Source: Bugula neritina (taxonomy: Eukaryota; Bryozoa; Gymnolaemata; Cheilostomatida; Bugulidae). Taken from it: DNA of 64,000 nucleotides. The notes under the pieces were generated by a model. That model was given only the letters and a program-made list of their open reading frames with translations, made no database searches and was not told the DNA's origin. The position numbers and the translations under genes were made by a program. Positions 52,001 through 64,000 of the stretch are shown one piece after another. The number at the start of each line of letters is the position of its first letter. The first letter of the stretch is position 1. The DNA is taken from the NCBI GenBank assembly GCA_964035545.1, contig OZ037765.1:29004004-29068003 (forward strand), written 5' to 3'.

Positions 52001-55000
52001 AATGGTCCATTATTTAGTCCAAAATCATTTCTGGGTTTATAAGGAGAAGTGGTTTGTAAAAAGAGAGTATTATGAGTAATGCATGAGATGGGCAACTTCA
52101 GACTCCACTTTAATATTCAACATGTCCAATTCTACTGATTCTTGAGTACAAAAATTGGATATCATGTTATTTAAAATAATAATGGGGGGGGGCTCGCCTT
52201 TCTTTGGGATATCAGACTCTTTGGCACAGAATCTGGCTATTTCATGAAATAATTTGTTAAATGGCGTGAGCTTGTCAACTTGAAGCTTTTTGTTTTATTT
52301 TTCACAGTGGAAACTTTTCAATGAGCTCTAGTTTGGAGGGTTATGGGCTAATATTTATTCCCTGTGTTTGATTGGTTGTTGTATCTTGTATGTAAAGGTG
52401 GTTTATTGACGAAGAGGAAGTAGCTGGAGAGACTAGCAACACGCTGACGTACGGCAGCATCTCGCACACCCTCAACAGCAAGGAGCTGAAATGTGAGGCC
52501 ACAAACTCAGCTGGCACAGGCTCCAAAACACACAAGCTTAATGTTCACTGTGAGTTTATAACTCATCTGGCTGTAGCATTACAGAGAATTGTTCCATAAG
52601 CAGCTCCGAGGTGGGGGTTTCAATAAGTCCCCAACTCCAAACTCGAGAACCTCAAACTACTGCACTCAGTCACCCCCAACTTGGAGCTGCTTATAAAACA
52701 ATTATATTACGGAGGCTCCAGTAAAGCGTTTGCACTCTTTGTCCAGACATGGGTCTTTCTCCCCCCTCCCCGTACATCTTCTCCAGTCTCTGTGGGAATT
52801 GTCTCATGTTGTTTATAAACATTAAGTACAACACACTCGTACATCTCACAGTATACTCAGTATACAGTAGTACTCTCGGCTGTATTTGCTAGTCACTGCA
52901 GCTTCTGTTGTCTGAGATGATAATATAGATCTTCATTAATTTTTGTGGCCTTTTTAAAAATAGTTTTGTGTTGTTTTGGTGAACTGAAATGTGAACTGTT
53001 GACATTCTTTTACTCTGATATTCTGTTGATAACCTCTGTCATTCCACTTGCATTAGCCTCCTATCAGTAGACATCAAAGTTGCAGTAACAGCATGTGGTA
53101 AAATAAAGGTGAAAGGTCATTGTCGGATCATTATATGCATTTATTATCAGTATAATATAATATATTGTGATGAGATATAATTATATTGCTGATGATAAAG
53201 TGACTTATTTAGAATACTAATTTCTTTGTCTCCTGGTTTGCTAAATCAGTCTCAATTTTTGTCGTTGCAAAATTAATTTTACAGATGGCAGGCTTTACTC
53301 GAAGTTATCTGTTTATGTAATACTATAGTCGCCATACCATCTCCATTTCTGCTGCTTTTGCAAATTCATTTGCTTCAAGTTCTAATCTGATTGCTTCAAT
53401 TAATTTTTCTTACATACTTGGATCTTTTTATAGAAACATCATAATAAGTGATGCACTTGCTTGTCTGTTGTAGATGCCCCCAGGTTGACCAGTAGTTTGG
53501 ACAATTTAGAGGTGGATCTTGGCTCGAGAGTTGACTTGACGTGCGAGACTGATGGAAACCCCACCCCTAGCATCAACTGGGTCAGGGCTGATAAACCTGA
53601 GGCTATAATTACCGGCTCAACTAGGCTTACCATAGCCTCCATAACAATGGCGGACATAGGATCTTACCAATGTGTAGTCACAGCTACTGGCTTTCCAAAA
53701 GTCGTTCACACAGTGCATATATTGCTGAGAGGTGGGTTGGCACTGTTCAGTATAGTCATATTCTCACCTGTTCCTTATAGCCAGGTATTTATCTGGGTAG
53801 GTAAAAGTACACAGCTGACCGATTTGTTTGCATTATATATCAAGTCTTTTGATGTTACTCGGGGTAGAAAAATGTGACTCATTTTCCTTCTAGTTCCAGA
53901 ATATTTGTTTTCTCCTTCTTTTTGGTAAAAGGCACTAGAAAATAATAATTAATGAATGGCAGTTGTAAGAAAAGCTGTTAGGTGTTAGTTTGAGTTGAGA
54001 GATGGTATGAAGAGTGAGCTATAGGATGATACAGCTGCATGTACAGGTAGAAAAAAGGTAAAAGTCAAGCTGAGCTTTCAACCCAAATTAATAAATAATT
54101 GATATAATCAATTTCACTCTTGTTGGTTCATTATGATTTGATGATACACAAATAGGCATACCATTGGTCAGTCATTTTCCATAATGACTTCTGGCACTTT
54201 CATGTCATGACATTAGACTTTGGCAGGTATAAGCAGTTGGCATAGTCTGTAGAGCTGCCAAACTTTCTGCTCAGTAATGTTGATGGTAATGCTGGTTGAA
54301 GCAGGTGGTCTCGTGCAATAACATGCTGCAGGTGCTGCTTAGTTGGGCCTCTATTAGTATTGCTCTGGACTCAGCCCCTGATAGAGTTCTTCAGTTCAGG
54401 CTGCTCATACTACTCGCTGTTATGTAAGCAGGAAGCTACTTGTCAAACTTTGATGTCCTCACACTTTACAGAAGTGTAATCATCGAGCAATACCAGGTGC
54501 ATAGCAACCACTGCACCCGGAGCTCAGATGTAGTCTAGCTTCAGTTCTCATCAATTATTGACAGCAGTTTTCTTTGTGAGAAGCTGATTCGAATTATGAA
54601 TCAAAATCTATAGACTATACTGTTTTACTAAAGTTAACACTCTGTCAGCAACAGTGATTGGAGATGTATCCTGTGTTAATTATGAATCAAAATTTGTAGA
54701 CCATGAGCAATCAGCATTGTGTTGTCTCTAGTAATTTTTCAGTATATATGAAGTTGAAATAGTTTGCCATCATGTTGCTGCAGCTCCTCCTAAAATGCAT
54801 GGAACTACTGGCGCAAGTGGCTCTCAGACACCCGAGGAATATTCTTACAGTCAAGGTCAAACGGCAGTGATGTCGTGCAGTGCAGATGTTGTGCCTGAGT
54901 ACACGGACGTGATATGGACTAAGGGCAGCGCCGGCACTCCAATCAATTTCGCTCCAGATTCGAGGTAATCACCTGCACTGCCAACTCGTTTCGAACTTTA

Positions 55001-58000
55001 AAGAAAGTATGACATTGTTAAACTTAAGCTCACTGCTGTCACTTTCATTTGGCATCAATATGTTTATACACTACCTTGACATTTCAGGTTGCACCCCATA
55101 TCTTCATGGTATGGTAACTCATTTACATCATAACAACTTCAATTAAACTCAAATTGATATCCATTACATGATGTGGCAAAGGTTACCAGGTCCTTGAGGT
55201 CTAGGTTAATTGTTTAAATATTTAAAACTTTGTGTAGCTGTTGATAAAACAAAAAATTAGATTTGTTAGAATATACAAAGACATGATGACTGAAATTCGC
55301 AATTCTATCCGCCTTTTGTTACGAAAACGTAAACATGGTTGTTGATGTTATCCAAGTGTTCAGTAATCGTCTACCCATATTGACTACTTACTCTGATATA
55401 GACTAGTGCTGTGTTAGTAGCATTTTGTTGCACAATATAATTTAATCACGCTTTCACATATTATTTATTTTCACTTCGGAGGAAAACCAGATTCTTCAAA
55501 TTTGAGGCCACATACTGATAATCTGAGGCACTATATTGTTATTCATAGTGCCTCCCGCATTTACAATCTCTGCATTTATCATGGGTTTTTATAGCTTAAA
55601 AGTGCATTGTAATTTTCTGACTTTTCAATACTGCTGAACTTTCACACACTGATTATATTTAAAGTTGCCTTCATATAAGATAAAATCGTGTTACAAAATG
55701 TAACTTTTGGGTAAGATTAGTTTCAGTATATGAAAAGATGGGGGACACGACATTTCAAAAATGACAATTGGAGAACACCTATTTGGAAAATGGACAATTA
55801 GAAAATAGACATTTGGAAAATGAAAAATATTCAACATGGTCTAGTCCTGAGGGGTTGTTCGGTTAGCTTTTAAAAATAAATATAATGGCCGAATCAGTTG
55901 GGCCATTATGGAAGTAAAATTAGTTACTGAGTAGTTCTGATTTAAAATGGTTCACATTTACAAAAAGCTATTTTGAACCCGACCAGATACTAAATGCCCC
56001 TTCTGGACTAGGCCATTTTGAATATTCTTCATTTTCCAAATGTCCATTTTCTAATTGTCTGCTTTCCAAATAGGTGTTTTCCAATTGTCATTTTCGAAAT
56101 GTCGTGGGTTCGAAAAGATGTCCTATATGTCACAAATATATTGATGATGGCTGAAACGGCATCAAATAATTGAATTTTCTTGGACGTGGTGACATCTTCT
56201 TTGGCAGGTTTTCAAAGCACGTAGAGACGAGTGTGCACGGCATAACCACCATGCTTACCATCAAAGACCTGGCTACCACCGACTTTGATGACTACAACTG
56301 CACGGTCGTCAACGCCCTCGGCTCTGACAGCGCCCTGGTCTCTCTCTCTCAGACAGGTAACTGGTAGAGCTAGTTTTATTAGATTTTAGTAAGACAACTC
56401 TACTTAAATATTCATTAGAAACACAATTATACAACTATTATTAGTTGTGATGGAATTTGGTTATATAAGTAGCTGTTGAATGAGTAGAATGAAGGATTGT
56501 GGGTGCGGCTGTGCTAGTACTAGTACCATCATTTCTGTTTGAGTCAGGCCTCTCCCAGTACGTGTGTTCGGATAGAAAACACTGGCACTCATTGCTGTGC
56601 TGACTAACACGTAGATCCTAGGCTATGGTGAAGCATAGCCTAGGTGAGAGATGCGTGTACTAGTATAATGTAGTTTAGCTGTCAGTGTAACCAGTGTTTG
56701 GGGTGTGAGCTGCTATGTATCTGGCATAACTCCACTGCTTTGAATACCCCACCCAGTACATCAACTCCTAACTATTCAGGATATGCCTTTCAAATGTAGA
56801 GTATAAGCAATACAACACATTGATTCAATTAGTTTAGTCAGTAAACTGCTTTTTCATTGTCATCTTCTGGAAAAACTGAGCGGGTTTAACACCTAGTATA
56901 TCGGGTATTGTTATATTGTAGATGACTTCCCTTGGAAGTGGATAGTTGTGGGAGCAGTTATAGCCGTTGTTATAGCTGTTGTGATGTCAGTAGCTGTTTG
57001 CTGCTGCCGAAAGAAAGATCAGGGTAAAACAAGCAGCGCAGGTAAAATAATAGGTAAACTGTTTCTCTAGTTGTTGCCTGCTATGCTGGTGAACTAAACG
57101 CAGCTATTTCTATGTGTTCTGTTTATACATTTATAATAATATTTGTATCTAATGGGAAATTTTTTCAAAAATAGAGCGTATGCCAGCATTCAATCATTCT
57201 TGTTTCTAGTTTTAAACAACCATTTAATATATAGCCTTGACTTGTGTAAATTTGATACATATTTTCTTTCAGTATAGACAGAACACTAATGAAACACTTG
57301 GTGTTGAAACTTTGTATAAAGTAGAAATTTTCTGCTCCTGTATGGCTTATTAACTGCCTTAGAATATAATCAAATAACTATTTCATTAAATAGGCATATA
57401 ACAACATTGCTTTATTATCCCTTACTGAAGATGGGCAGTGTAATATACTCTACAGAGTTTATTTATAGGACACTAGCACCTGCACAAGCTTTTAAATGAA
57501 TATAAAAAAGCAATCAGGCTGTTAGTACTGCTGCTATACAAACATTCTGAGTAGTGATTCATTTCCCTGACTTACATTACTCGCTTATGATTACGTCCTT
57601 TGGTCCTGTATCCTGATTTCATTATTGGTTTTTGGTACATTTCCAAAATTAATTTATACCCCACTCACTTTTGTACAGCACTTCGTTTCTAGCCTGAAGT
57701 CTTATTCAGTTTCTGATTTTCTAAGAATTAATCAAATTTATGGTCCAATGTAACCTGCATCTAATAGGTTGACTGAAATAAGGAAATGATGCTTACATTT
57801 TGCTGAAAAACACAAGCAATAAGTTTGTGTGAGGCATTTAATTTCTGTTGTATAAACAAACAAGAAAATGTTTAGTATTACTGTTTTAAATTCTGAAGTG
57901 CTGTGGTACATTACCTTACAAGTATAGTTGAGCAAAATTAAAAATAGTGTTATACAAGATAGCACAGTTACTTGTGCTACTGGTAAATATTTCTGAAAAA

Positions 58001-60649
58001 TGCCCCTTGCTTTATTGCTTGCTTTATATTTTCACTAGCATTTCTCGGTACTAATGCTTTCAATCAACATTAACTTGATTTAGCTTTAGCTGGTGTCTTC
58101 AGACTTCAAATGTCTGACAGATGAGTGCTTTTATAATAGAGAAATTGGAATCGCTCGAATTTCTTTGTCAGGAGTACACAACCCCCCCTTTGAGATAACA
58201 GTATGTTTTGTTGGCAGGTTCTACAGCTAGTGATAATAACTCAAGAGACCAACCTATTGAGAATAAAGACGCTTTAAATGATCCCTTGACATTTTATAGT
58301 GAGTTGGTACTTGGCTGGCTTTGCCGCTGCTCCTTGGTGCATCTACCTTTGGGTTGTAGTCGCTATATGTACATGTCGTTGATGAGTAAACATAATATAA
58401 CTGGTTTATCTCTCAACTTCACTTCTGCTTCTGCTCTCTGTTTCTATACAGTGTGTCTTCTCGGTCTAGAAACTCAGCAATATGTGCTGCTGTTTTGGTG
58501 GTGGTTGGTTTTTCCCAGGTCTGTTTCCAGGGTATTGTACAACAAATTAGATGATTTTATGCTGTGATTGTGCTTTATACGTTTGTTTTTGAAATATATT
58601 TCATGCCATGTTCTACAGCAGCTTGGTTATGGGTGTGTATAAAAACTCGTGAGTTTTTGCATGTTTCTTACCAAATATTGCTGTCTTGCAGCTTCGTTGT
58701 CAGTGGTGTCAAACACTACAGATAACTCAACTAAGAAGCCTACTGACTGCATGGAGCAAGGTGATGCTTCCAGTCTGCCCGAGTATGGCCTCAGGCCCAT
58801 AGATGTGTGGAAGAATAATCAAGACACAAACGCCACCCCTTACCCTGCAACTGACAGTCCTATTGAGGATGGGAAGGTTTGTCTGACAAAAACTTTCCAT
58901 CTGATCTTTCTTGAGTAACTAAAGGTTTTTACCACCAGAGAATGTTAGGGTTTTGATATAATTTTTATTCGCAAAATAATATAACAATATATATCTATTG
59001 AGATAGACTGATGTCATTTGATTGTTGTGCGTTTATTTATTTATACATATTAGCTATGATGAAAAAATATAGCAAGAGAGAGTTGCTACAATGCATTGTG
59101 GGTAACCACAGGATAATAAAATATAAAATAAGACAACTCTATCTCTAGTTAATAAAATATCTTATTGTTATCTCAACAATATCATGCACTGAGTGATAAA
59201 TATGTGGTCCCACAATCACTCTATGCATTCTATTTTGTTGAATTAATATAGAATGTAGCTCACTTTCATAGTGTATATTAAGAGCTTTGCTTTGATCTAC
59301 AAAAATGTTCTTTTAGAGCATTCTTTTATACAACAGTAAGAAACTCTCTAGAATATTATAGAATATTTATAACTTGTTTAACATAGTTGTTTATATGCAT
59401 TAGCAAAATGAAATTATGTTTACTTTTTTAGCCTGAGCTCTACGGCTCATATAGGGTCAACACAATGGGCACATCATTTAAACCCCACTCTGCATATCCT
59501 ACTGAGAATTATGGGTCATACAGAGTGCAGCACCCAAGGACTGACTTGCACCACGCTCCTCAGTATTCTACGTTACCTATCAGACCATCTATGCTTCCAC
59601 CAAATGAGTTCAACAGGTCTGTGATTACCACTAGTACCTGCTTATCTAGTCTAAAGTTTGTTCATGGTAAAATATGAGACATACTGTTTCCTGTTTCACT
59701 TGCGGAGAAACGTAAGCAGTCAACTGTTTAGTGCAAATGTGTAATTTCAGCAATCATAATTAATGCCTGCATTATTTTTCAAAGGTATATTGTACAAAAA
59801 TTGATTGTTATTGCTTCTGCTATGAAATTTCGGTCCCATCAATATCTGTGTTTTTATTTAGAAAAAGATTGTGATCTCCAAATAATCATGTAATATAAAA
59901 AAACAATTTCCAATATTTTTTGAAAAGATTTCAATGAAAAAACACTTGTTATTTGTATTAGAATCAAAATTGTAAGCAACTTTTATTTACTTTGTCTAAT
60001 AGACTGTCGTCATTGATTGGTGTAAACATGTTGAAAACTTGGTGGACACAACTCTTAATTTTAATAGTCGTAGTAAAAACCTTCATGCAAGTTTATGACT
60101 TACTTGATATCTTTGTGCAACTCTCCAGTTTGTATCAATTACTCACAGTTAGCATTTTATTATAAATTCAAAGTGGAAGTGGAAGCACAATACACAATAT
60201 TTCGTTTTAATCTCAATTATTGTAATTTTGGGACGTATTATTGTAGACATGCATGAAAATGCAATTACCATTTTGTATTTTTTTCCACTCCTTTCATTTT
60301 TATGTTTGAATCATTCAAACACCAAATGCTTTTTGCATCAATGAAGCTAAACATTGAAAGTTTCTTGCACTTTGCAGCAAAACATAATATTGGAATATAA
60401 TATTAGAAAATAATATTAGATGATGATATTTTGATGTGCACTATTAGCATATATACTGAAATGCAAGATTCTCAATTGACTTTAATAGCTTTCCTAATAG
60501 TTCACACACACTCCATTAACTCCGTATGCCCTCCCAATCATTTCTCATTATTTTGATATTTATTTCACAGGTTTAGTTATGACAACGAACTGAATGATGA
60601 CGAATTTCCCGAACCACCTGTGGAACATAGACTAGCTACAAATGTATGA
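43040..60649 (+). CDS. KIRREL: Kirrel/neph-like immunoglobulin-superfamily adhesion receptor
   Basis: Kirrel/neph proteins mediate adhesion with nephrin or other Kirrels and bind ZO-1-type scaffolds. Fifteen exons join in phase to 733 residues: 43040-43085, 45696-45902, 47389-47511, 48084-48217, 49228-49402, 50940-51066, 52398-52549, 53474-53731, 54784-54964, 56208-56356, 56922-57041, 58218-58298, 58692-58876, 59432-59616, 60571-60649. A signal peptide (MGLLRLSIILWTICAG) is followed by five Ig domains. Ig2 has IQGG then AGTPYDMVC as in Kirrel. Ig3 has VTFLCSADAQP, Ig4 has LTCETDGNPTPSINW and GSYQC, and Ig5 has MSCSADVVPEY and DDYNC. Ig1 keeps the core Trp but lacks both usual cysteines. A membrane helix (WIVVGAVIAVVIAVVMSVAV) precedes CCCRKK. 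The tail carries two YGSYRV motifs and ends TNV, a class I PDZ ligand like the THV of human KIRREL. Length and domain order match the family. In-frame alternative donors flank the membrane exon end (57023 or 57041). Confidence 0.93.
49085..49215. repeat. Poly-C run plus ATATGCATATA-rich tract
   Basis: A C-run at about 49086-49097 is followed by repeated ATGCATATA, ACATATA and TATATGCAC words that run up to the acceptor of the exon at 49228 in the Kirrel gene. The tract is self-complementary and could form cruciforms. Confidence 0.7.
51451..51566. repeat. Interspersed repeat, copy 2 (copy 1 at 29925-30056)
   Basis: This diverged copy shares TAGCCTAAGTTCTT, TTTTGCTACATTTCTAATCT and GGCTTTTCTCAATTT with the copy in the ABCG gene. 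It is flanked on both sides by similar AGGTGAGGGAAGG/GGTAGGTG stretches (about 51391-51418 and 51600-51622). It lies in a Kirrel intron. Confidence 0.6.
52587..52703. mobile_element. Small inverted-repeat (MITE-like) element, about 117 bp
   Basis: AATTGTT, two bases, then ATAAGCAGCTCC begins the left arm. Its inverse, GGAGCTGCTTATAAAACAATT, ends the right arm. Pairing continues inward as GGTGGGGG with CCCCCAACTT. It lies in the Kirrel intron after exon 52398-52549. A diverged copy is present at 25580-25650. Confidence 0.75.
55741..56111. mobile_element. Mutator-like non-autonomous transposon (long inverted repeats, 9-bp target duplication)
   Basis: Inverted arms of about 105 bases bound a 371-bp element in the Kirrel intron between exons 54784-54964 and 56208-56356. 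Both arms contain CACGACATTTC, ATGACAATTGG, ACACCTATTTGGAAA, GACAATTAGAAAAT and CTAGTCC and agree at most positions. GAAAAGATG is present exactly on both sides (55732-55740 and 56112-56120), a perfect 9-bp target-site duplication. Long inverted repeats with 9-bp duplications are typical of the Mutator (MuDR) superfamily, so the class is inferred. The 170-bp interior has no transposase coding. Confidence 0.88.
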
Positions 60650-61540
60650 ACTTCCAATCAAGATACTGCTTCGTATCAAAAATCTCATGGTGCTAATTTG
60701 GATCTGTACACTAACTTTAAATCATAGCAACTGCGAAGAGTGTTAGATTTTATTCTTGCCCGCAAACTTTTGACTGTTGTTAAATTTATGTGGTGAGAGC
60801 ATATGTGAGTGCAGATATAGAAAAACCTAACTTATAGGGTAATTACTCAGACTGCTGTTTTAAAAACCCATCTTATCAATTTTTGCATTAATTTTTACTA
60901 AAGAAATACTATATTTGACTTTGAGATATGTTTTTTGTACTCAGAGATTCTGAAGAAGAATCATATTATGTCTAAATTTAGCTAAGTTACCCCATTTTTG
61001 CATAATTTGCCTAAGACGTAACTTGGTCATGTGACTTTGTAAGTTGAACTGAGCTGGTGGTGGAGCTTAATTCTTAATTACTTTATTTTTTGTATTGTAA
61101 ATAGCTTATGACGACTAAGTCTACGGTTTTATAAGTCTTTTTTGTTTTTTAAACTTTTAAATGTCAGTCTTGCCTGGACCCACTTTGCTTATTATTTTAG
61201 TTTCTATTATATATTTAGATGTTGTTGCTTAGACCATCAGTCGTTGAATAATTATTCCTAATTAGTTATAGTTTTGCTTTATCTATATAATATATACTAC
61301 TGTATCATAATTACCTTGTTATAGAATTGTAGGATCCTGTTGCGTTTTACTGTAAATAACTGGACGTGTTCTAAACTCTTTTGAGATTATGCAGGATTTA
61401 AATCTTGTCTTTGCTATAACTTAGCAGTGTCACACCTGTTTTAGAGATATTATACTGTAATTTATGCCGAATAATATTTTATTAAGTTTTTGATAGCATG
61501 GTTTGCTCATTTAATAAAAATTGTAGTTCAATAATACCTT
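60650..61540 (+). other. Kirrel 3' UTR with candidate poly(A) signal
   Basis: This AT-rich stretch follows the stop codon. An AATAAA at 61513-61518, about 865 bases downstream, is the best candidate poly(A) signal, with T- and GT-rich sequence after it. A second AATAAA near 62152 is an alternative. No other gene is seen. Confidence 0.5.
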
Positions 61541-62282
61541 ATATATTCTTTGTGATATCTTAGCTGTATGACATATAGACTGTAATGACATATCTGCTGT
61601 AGACAATCTCTATCATTAGACATTCTATATTCTTTGGTTTTTGTTTAGTAACCAAATTTTGTTGATAATTCCTTTGTACTTTTAGAATAGAAAATCAGTT
61701 GGTCTATCTATTTACCATCAAAATACTTGTCACCAATTTCTAAAGTTTTTTGTTGGACTTTTGAGCTCACTAAAACCAAGGTGGGAAACGCAGCTCTGAA
61801 TATGGCACACTCTTGATTACCAGATTTAGTTTCTTATAATTAATTGCAAAATTACACTTGTTGCATGAACTGTAATCACTGAAAAAGATAATAGATGAAA
61901 ATGATTTCAAAGTTGTCAACTAAGGTGTATGTTCTACAAATAGATTAAGTGCTAGCTATAATGATATTCTACCTAAACAAGCATCCTCTGTTTTAGGGTT
62001 ACATGATTTTGTTTATAGAAATCTGGTTTTGGCAAAAAAGTTAATGGTCTGCATGGTAAATCGGCTATTACAAATTATAATCTACAGTAGTTACTAATTA
62101 TATGTATTGCTGTAAAGCCAAGATTAGCAGGTTATGTTGATTAAGATTAGAATAAATGTTTACGGTAGTATTTGGAAGGACCATAATTATTGTTGTGCAC
62201 TATTTTAAAAGCCTTCAATCCATATTGTCAACATAGCAGGGAAGTGGCTGTAGTCAAGTAGTTGGATTAGGATTACCTAGTG

Positions 62283-62592
62283 CAGGGGTGTCCAACATTT
62301 TTAGACCAAGGGCCACCGAGATGGAATATTCTATGGCGAGGGTGGCATGGTAAAATTTCACTTGGGCTGGGGCCACAGCATCAGCAATCTTCAAACTACC
62401 TTATTTCGAATTCTTATGAATCATTCACAATGAAGTCCCAATAGTTACTGCAGGCCGCATGTTTTTAGCATGTGTATAAATAAGACATTTAAAAAATGAC
62501 TTTTTTCACTCCAATTCATAGATGTGTGAAAAATAATTTTATTTGTTATACCTTTGAGTGCCACAAAAATGTAGGCCTGTTGGACAGTCCTG
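62283..62592. mobile_element. hAT-type non-autonomous transposon, 310 bp
   Basis: The left end CAGGGGTGTCCAAC and the inverse of the right end, CAGGACTGTCCAAC, form 14-bp terminal inverted repeats with two mismatches. The flanks ACCTAGTG (62275-62282) and ACGTAATG (62593-62600) match at 6 of 8 positions. They look like a decayed 8-bp target duplication with central TA, as hAT elements make. Interior GGGCCAC words next to the ends are also usual for this superfamily. No transposase is encoded. The insert lies downstream of the Kirrel gene. Confidence 0.88.
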
Positions 62593-62600
62593 ACGTAATG

Positions 62601-64000
62601 TATGCTAGGACGTATAGGTCCAAATCTTGGCAGGGCAATCGGTGATGGCAGGAACAGCATCCAATAATTATTGCTCGTGTGCAGCAACATACAGTTTTTA
62701 GCTCTTACCTCACAGCCCACAGGGATGAAAACTTTGTGTTTAGTTTAGAACACTATATTGAATGTCCCATGATGTAATATCTGCATTTGTGAATAAAGGC
62801 AGTATTGCTACAATAGTATATGATATGAAACACAGTATCTAGCCAAAACAACTGCACTGGTTTGTAATTTCAGCCTTATATGCCCAAAACTGTTTAATTA
62901 TTAAATAAATGCCTTAGCTGTCAAGTATCTTTTAAAGCAATTGAAAACAATTATTGCTAACACAATATTTTTTTATAGCTACAAAATTTAATTTTCCTAT
63001 TCATTGTTGAAATACATAATCTTGCTTTTTTAATGAAATGTATTTAATACGTTTACAGAATGAATAAAACACCACATGTCCCATTAACGGGTTATCAATT
63101 CTGAAAAAATGAAATAAGATAAATTTTTACATCCTCTGCTATAAGATTTAGATAAAATCGTTACGTACAGCTATTTTTTATTACAAAGATCATTTTCAGT
63201 TTTGTATTTCAAAATATTATGCAAATAACATACATGTATGTAAATATTATATTATATTGTAATATACAACTACATGTAGTTGTATATTTAGTTTTAGGTT
63301 ATTTTCACAGACTATGGCAATTATACTTTATACAGTCACTTTATCAGACTCCTAGAGTAAAAAGTTGAGTAAAATAATAATGACCATATTGATTAAAAAA
63401 TGATTATAATAATATCATCATAATTTGCATGTAAACTCTTGCAGAGTTGTATCTCCATGTACGTTTTATAAAGAAAAGAACTTGATTAGCCGTTTTAAAT
63501 GATGTGTTTACAAGAATTTTCATTATCTTTGATATAACGTAAATTATTGCGTTGACATCAGTGTTAAAAGGAAACCGCTTCAAGTTCACGCATATCTACT
63601 TTTAGAATCTCATATGCATATTCATATTGATATTTGGATTGCTGCGATCGTTCAAACATCAAGTTGTTATAATGCTGATTATAGTTGCAGCTGCAACAAA
63701 TTTTAGCACTCTATTATTCTTGAAACATTGTTATGAAGGTGTACACTACGCTATTGTTAAACCTACTTATTACTCAAAGTTTCATTCAATAGACTGGGAG
63801 TGGGTTAAATTAAAATATTATTTATAATAATAATTATTATTTATTAATTATGATACTAATAATAATACTAATAGCAATATTTAATAAGAGTATCATAATA
63901 TATTATTATATGTTGAAAAGTGGAAATAATTTTTTTATTGAGTTTGAGTTTCATATTGAGTTTGACGTTTAGTATTTTTAAGACTGAGCCTGAAAAGTGA
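62601..64000. other. AT-rich intergenic DNA, no gene seen
   Basis: Neither strand shows a recognisable exon. There is a palindrome, ACTACATGTAGT, near 63269-63280, and TAATAATTATTA-type simple sequence from about 63825. The reading frame at 63627-63827 has no recognised motif. Confidence 0.5.

Noticed and set aside
58208-58567. 119-codon ORF beginning in the Kirrel cytoplasmic region
   Set aside because: Only its first part (58218-58298) is an exon, ending at a good GTGAGT donor. The remainder is intron read-through.
63627-63827. 66-codon ORF near the right edge
   Set aside because: There is no recognised motif, no splice or promoter support, and its AT-rich context makes chance likely.

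Overview
The window is nuclear DNA from an animal. It is AT-rich and read with the standard genetic code. The genes are split by many GT-AG introns of roughly 100 to 3,500 bases, and microsatellites, minisatellites and short inverted-repeat transposons sit in the introns. Four protein-coding genes and one tRNA gene could be assembled exon by exon with consistent splice phases. The gene set (importin-7/8, PLEKHA5/7, ABCG1/4, Kirrel) is typical of bilaterians. The modest gene size suggests an invertebrate. A tunicate or another invertebrate chordate is plausible because the ABCG protein looks very like vertebrate ABCG1/ABCG4, but this is inference and the species cannot be named from the sequence alone.

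Layout: (1) 1-2784, minus strand: 5' part of an importin-7/8 gene running off the left edge. (2) 2785-3164: short shared 5' region between head-to-head genes. (3) 3165-22668, plus strand: a 27-exon gene for a WW-WW-PH-coiled-coil protein of the PLEKHA5/7 family, predicted 1475 residues. (4) 22669-24119: convergent 3' ends. (5) 24120-37104, minus strand: a 13-exon ABCG1/ABCG4-type half transporter, predicted 711 residues, with a tRNA-Val(CAC) gene in its last intron. (6) 37105-43039: ABCG 5' flank with a 59-codon leader ORF, then AT-rich DNA with no gene seen. (7) 43040-60649, plus strand: a 15-exon Kirrel/neph gene with signal peptide, five Ig domains, one membrane segment and a C-terminal PDZ ligand, predicted 733 residues. 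(8) 60650-64000: Kirrel 3' UTR, a hAT-type non-autonomous transposon, and AT-rich DNA.

The proteins do not form one pathway. Importin-7/8 carries cargo through nuclear pores, PLEKHA5/7 proteins act at cell junctions and on microtubules, ABCG1/4 exports sterols, and Kirrel is an adhesion molecule that binds ZO-1-type PDZ scaffolds. Their order is still notable. In human, IPO7 and PLEKHA7 share 11p15, IPO8 and PLEKHA5 share 12p, and ABCG4 and KIRREL3 share 11q23-24, so the block may be an old linkage group.

The main points for a second look are: a likely Mutator-type element with a perfect 9-bp target duplication inside the Kirrel gene; an altered ABC signature (LTNGQ) in the transporter; a cysteine-free first Ig domain in the Kirrel protein; a PLEKHA exon whose 5' splice site lies inside a 26-bp tandem repeat; and the possible ancient linkage. 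No wholly new gene system was seen.
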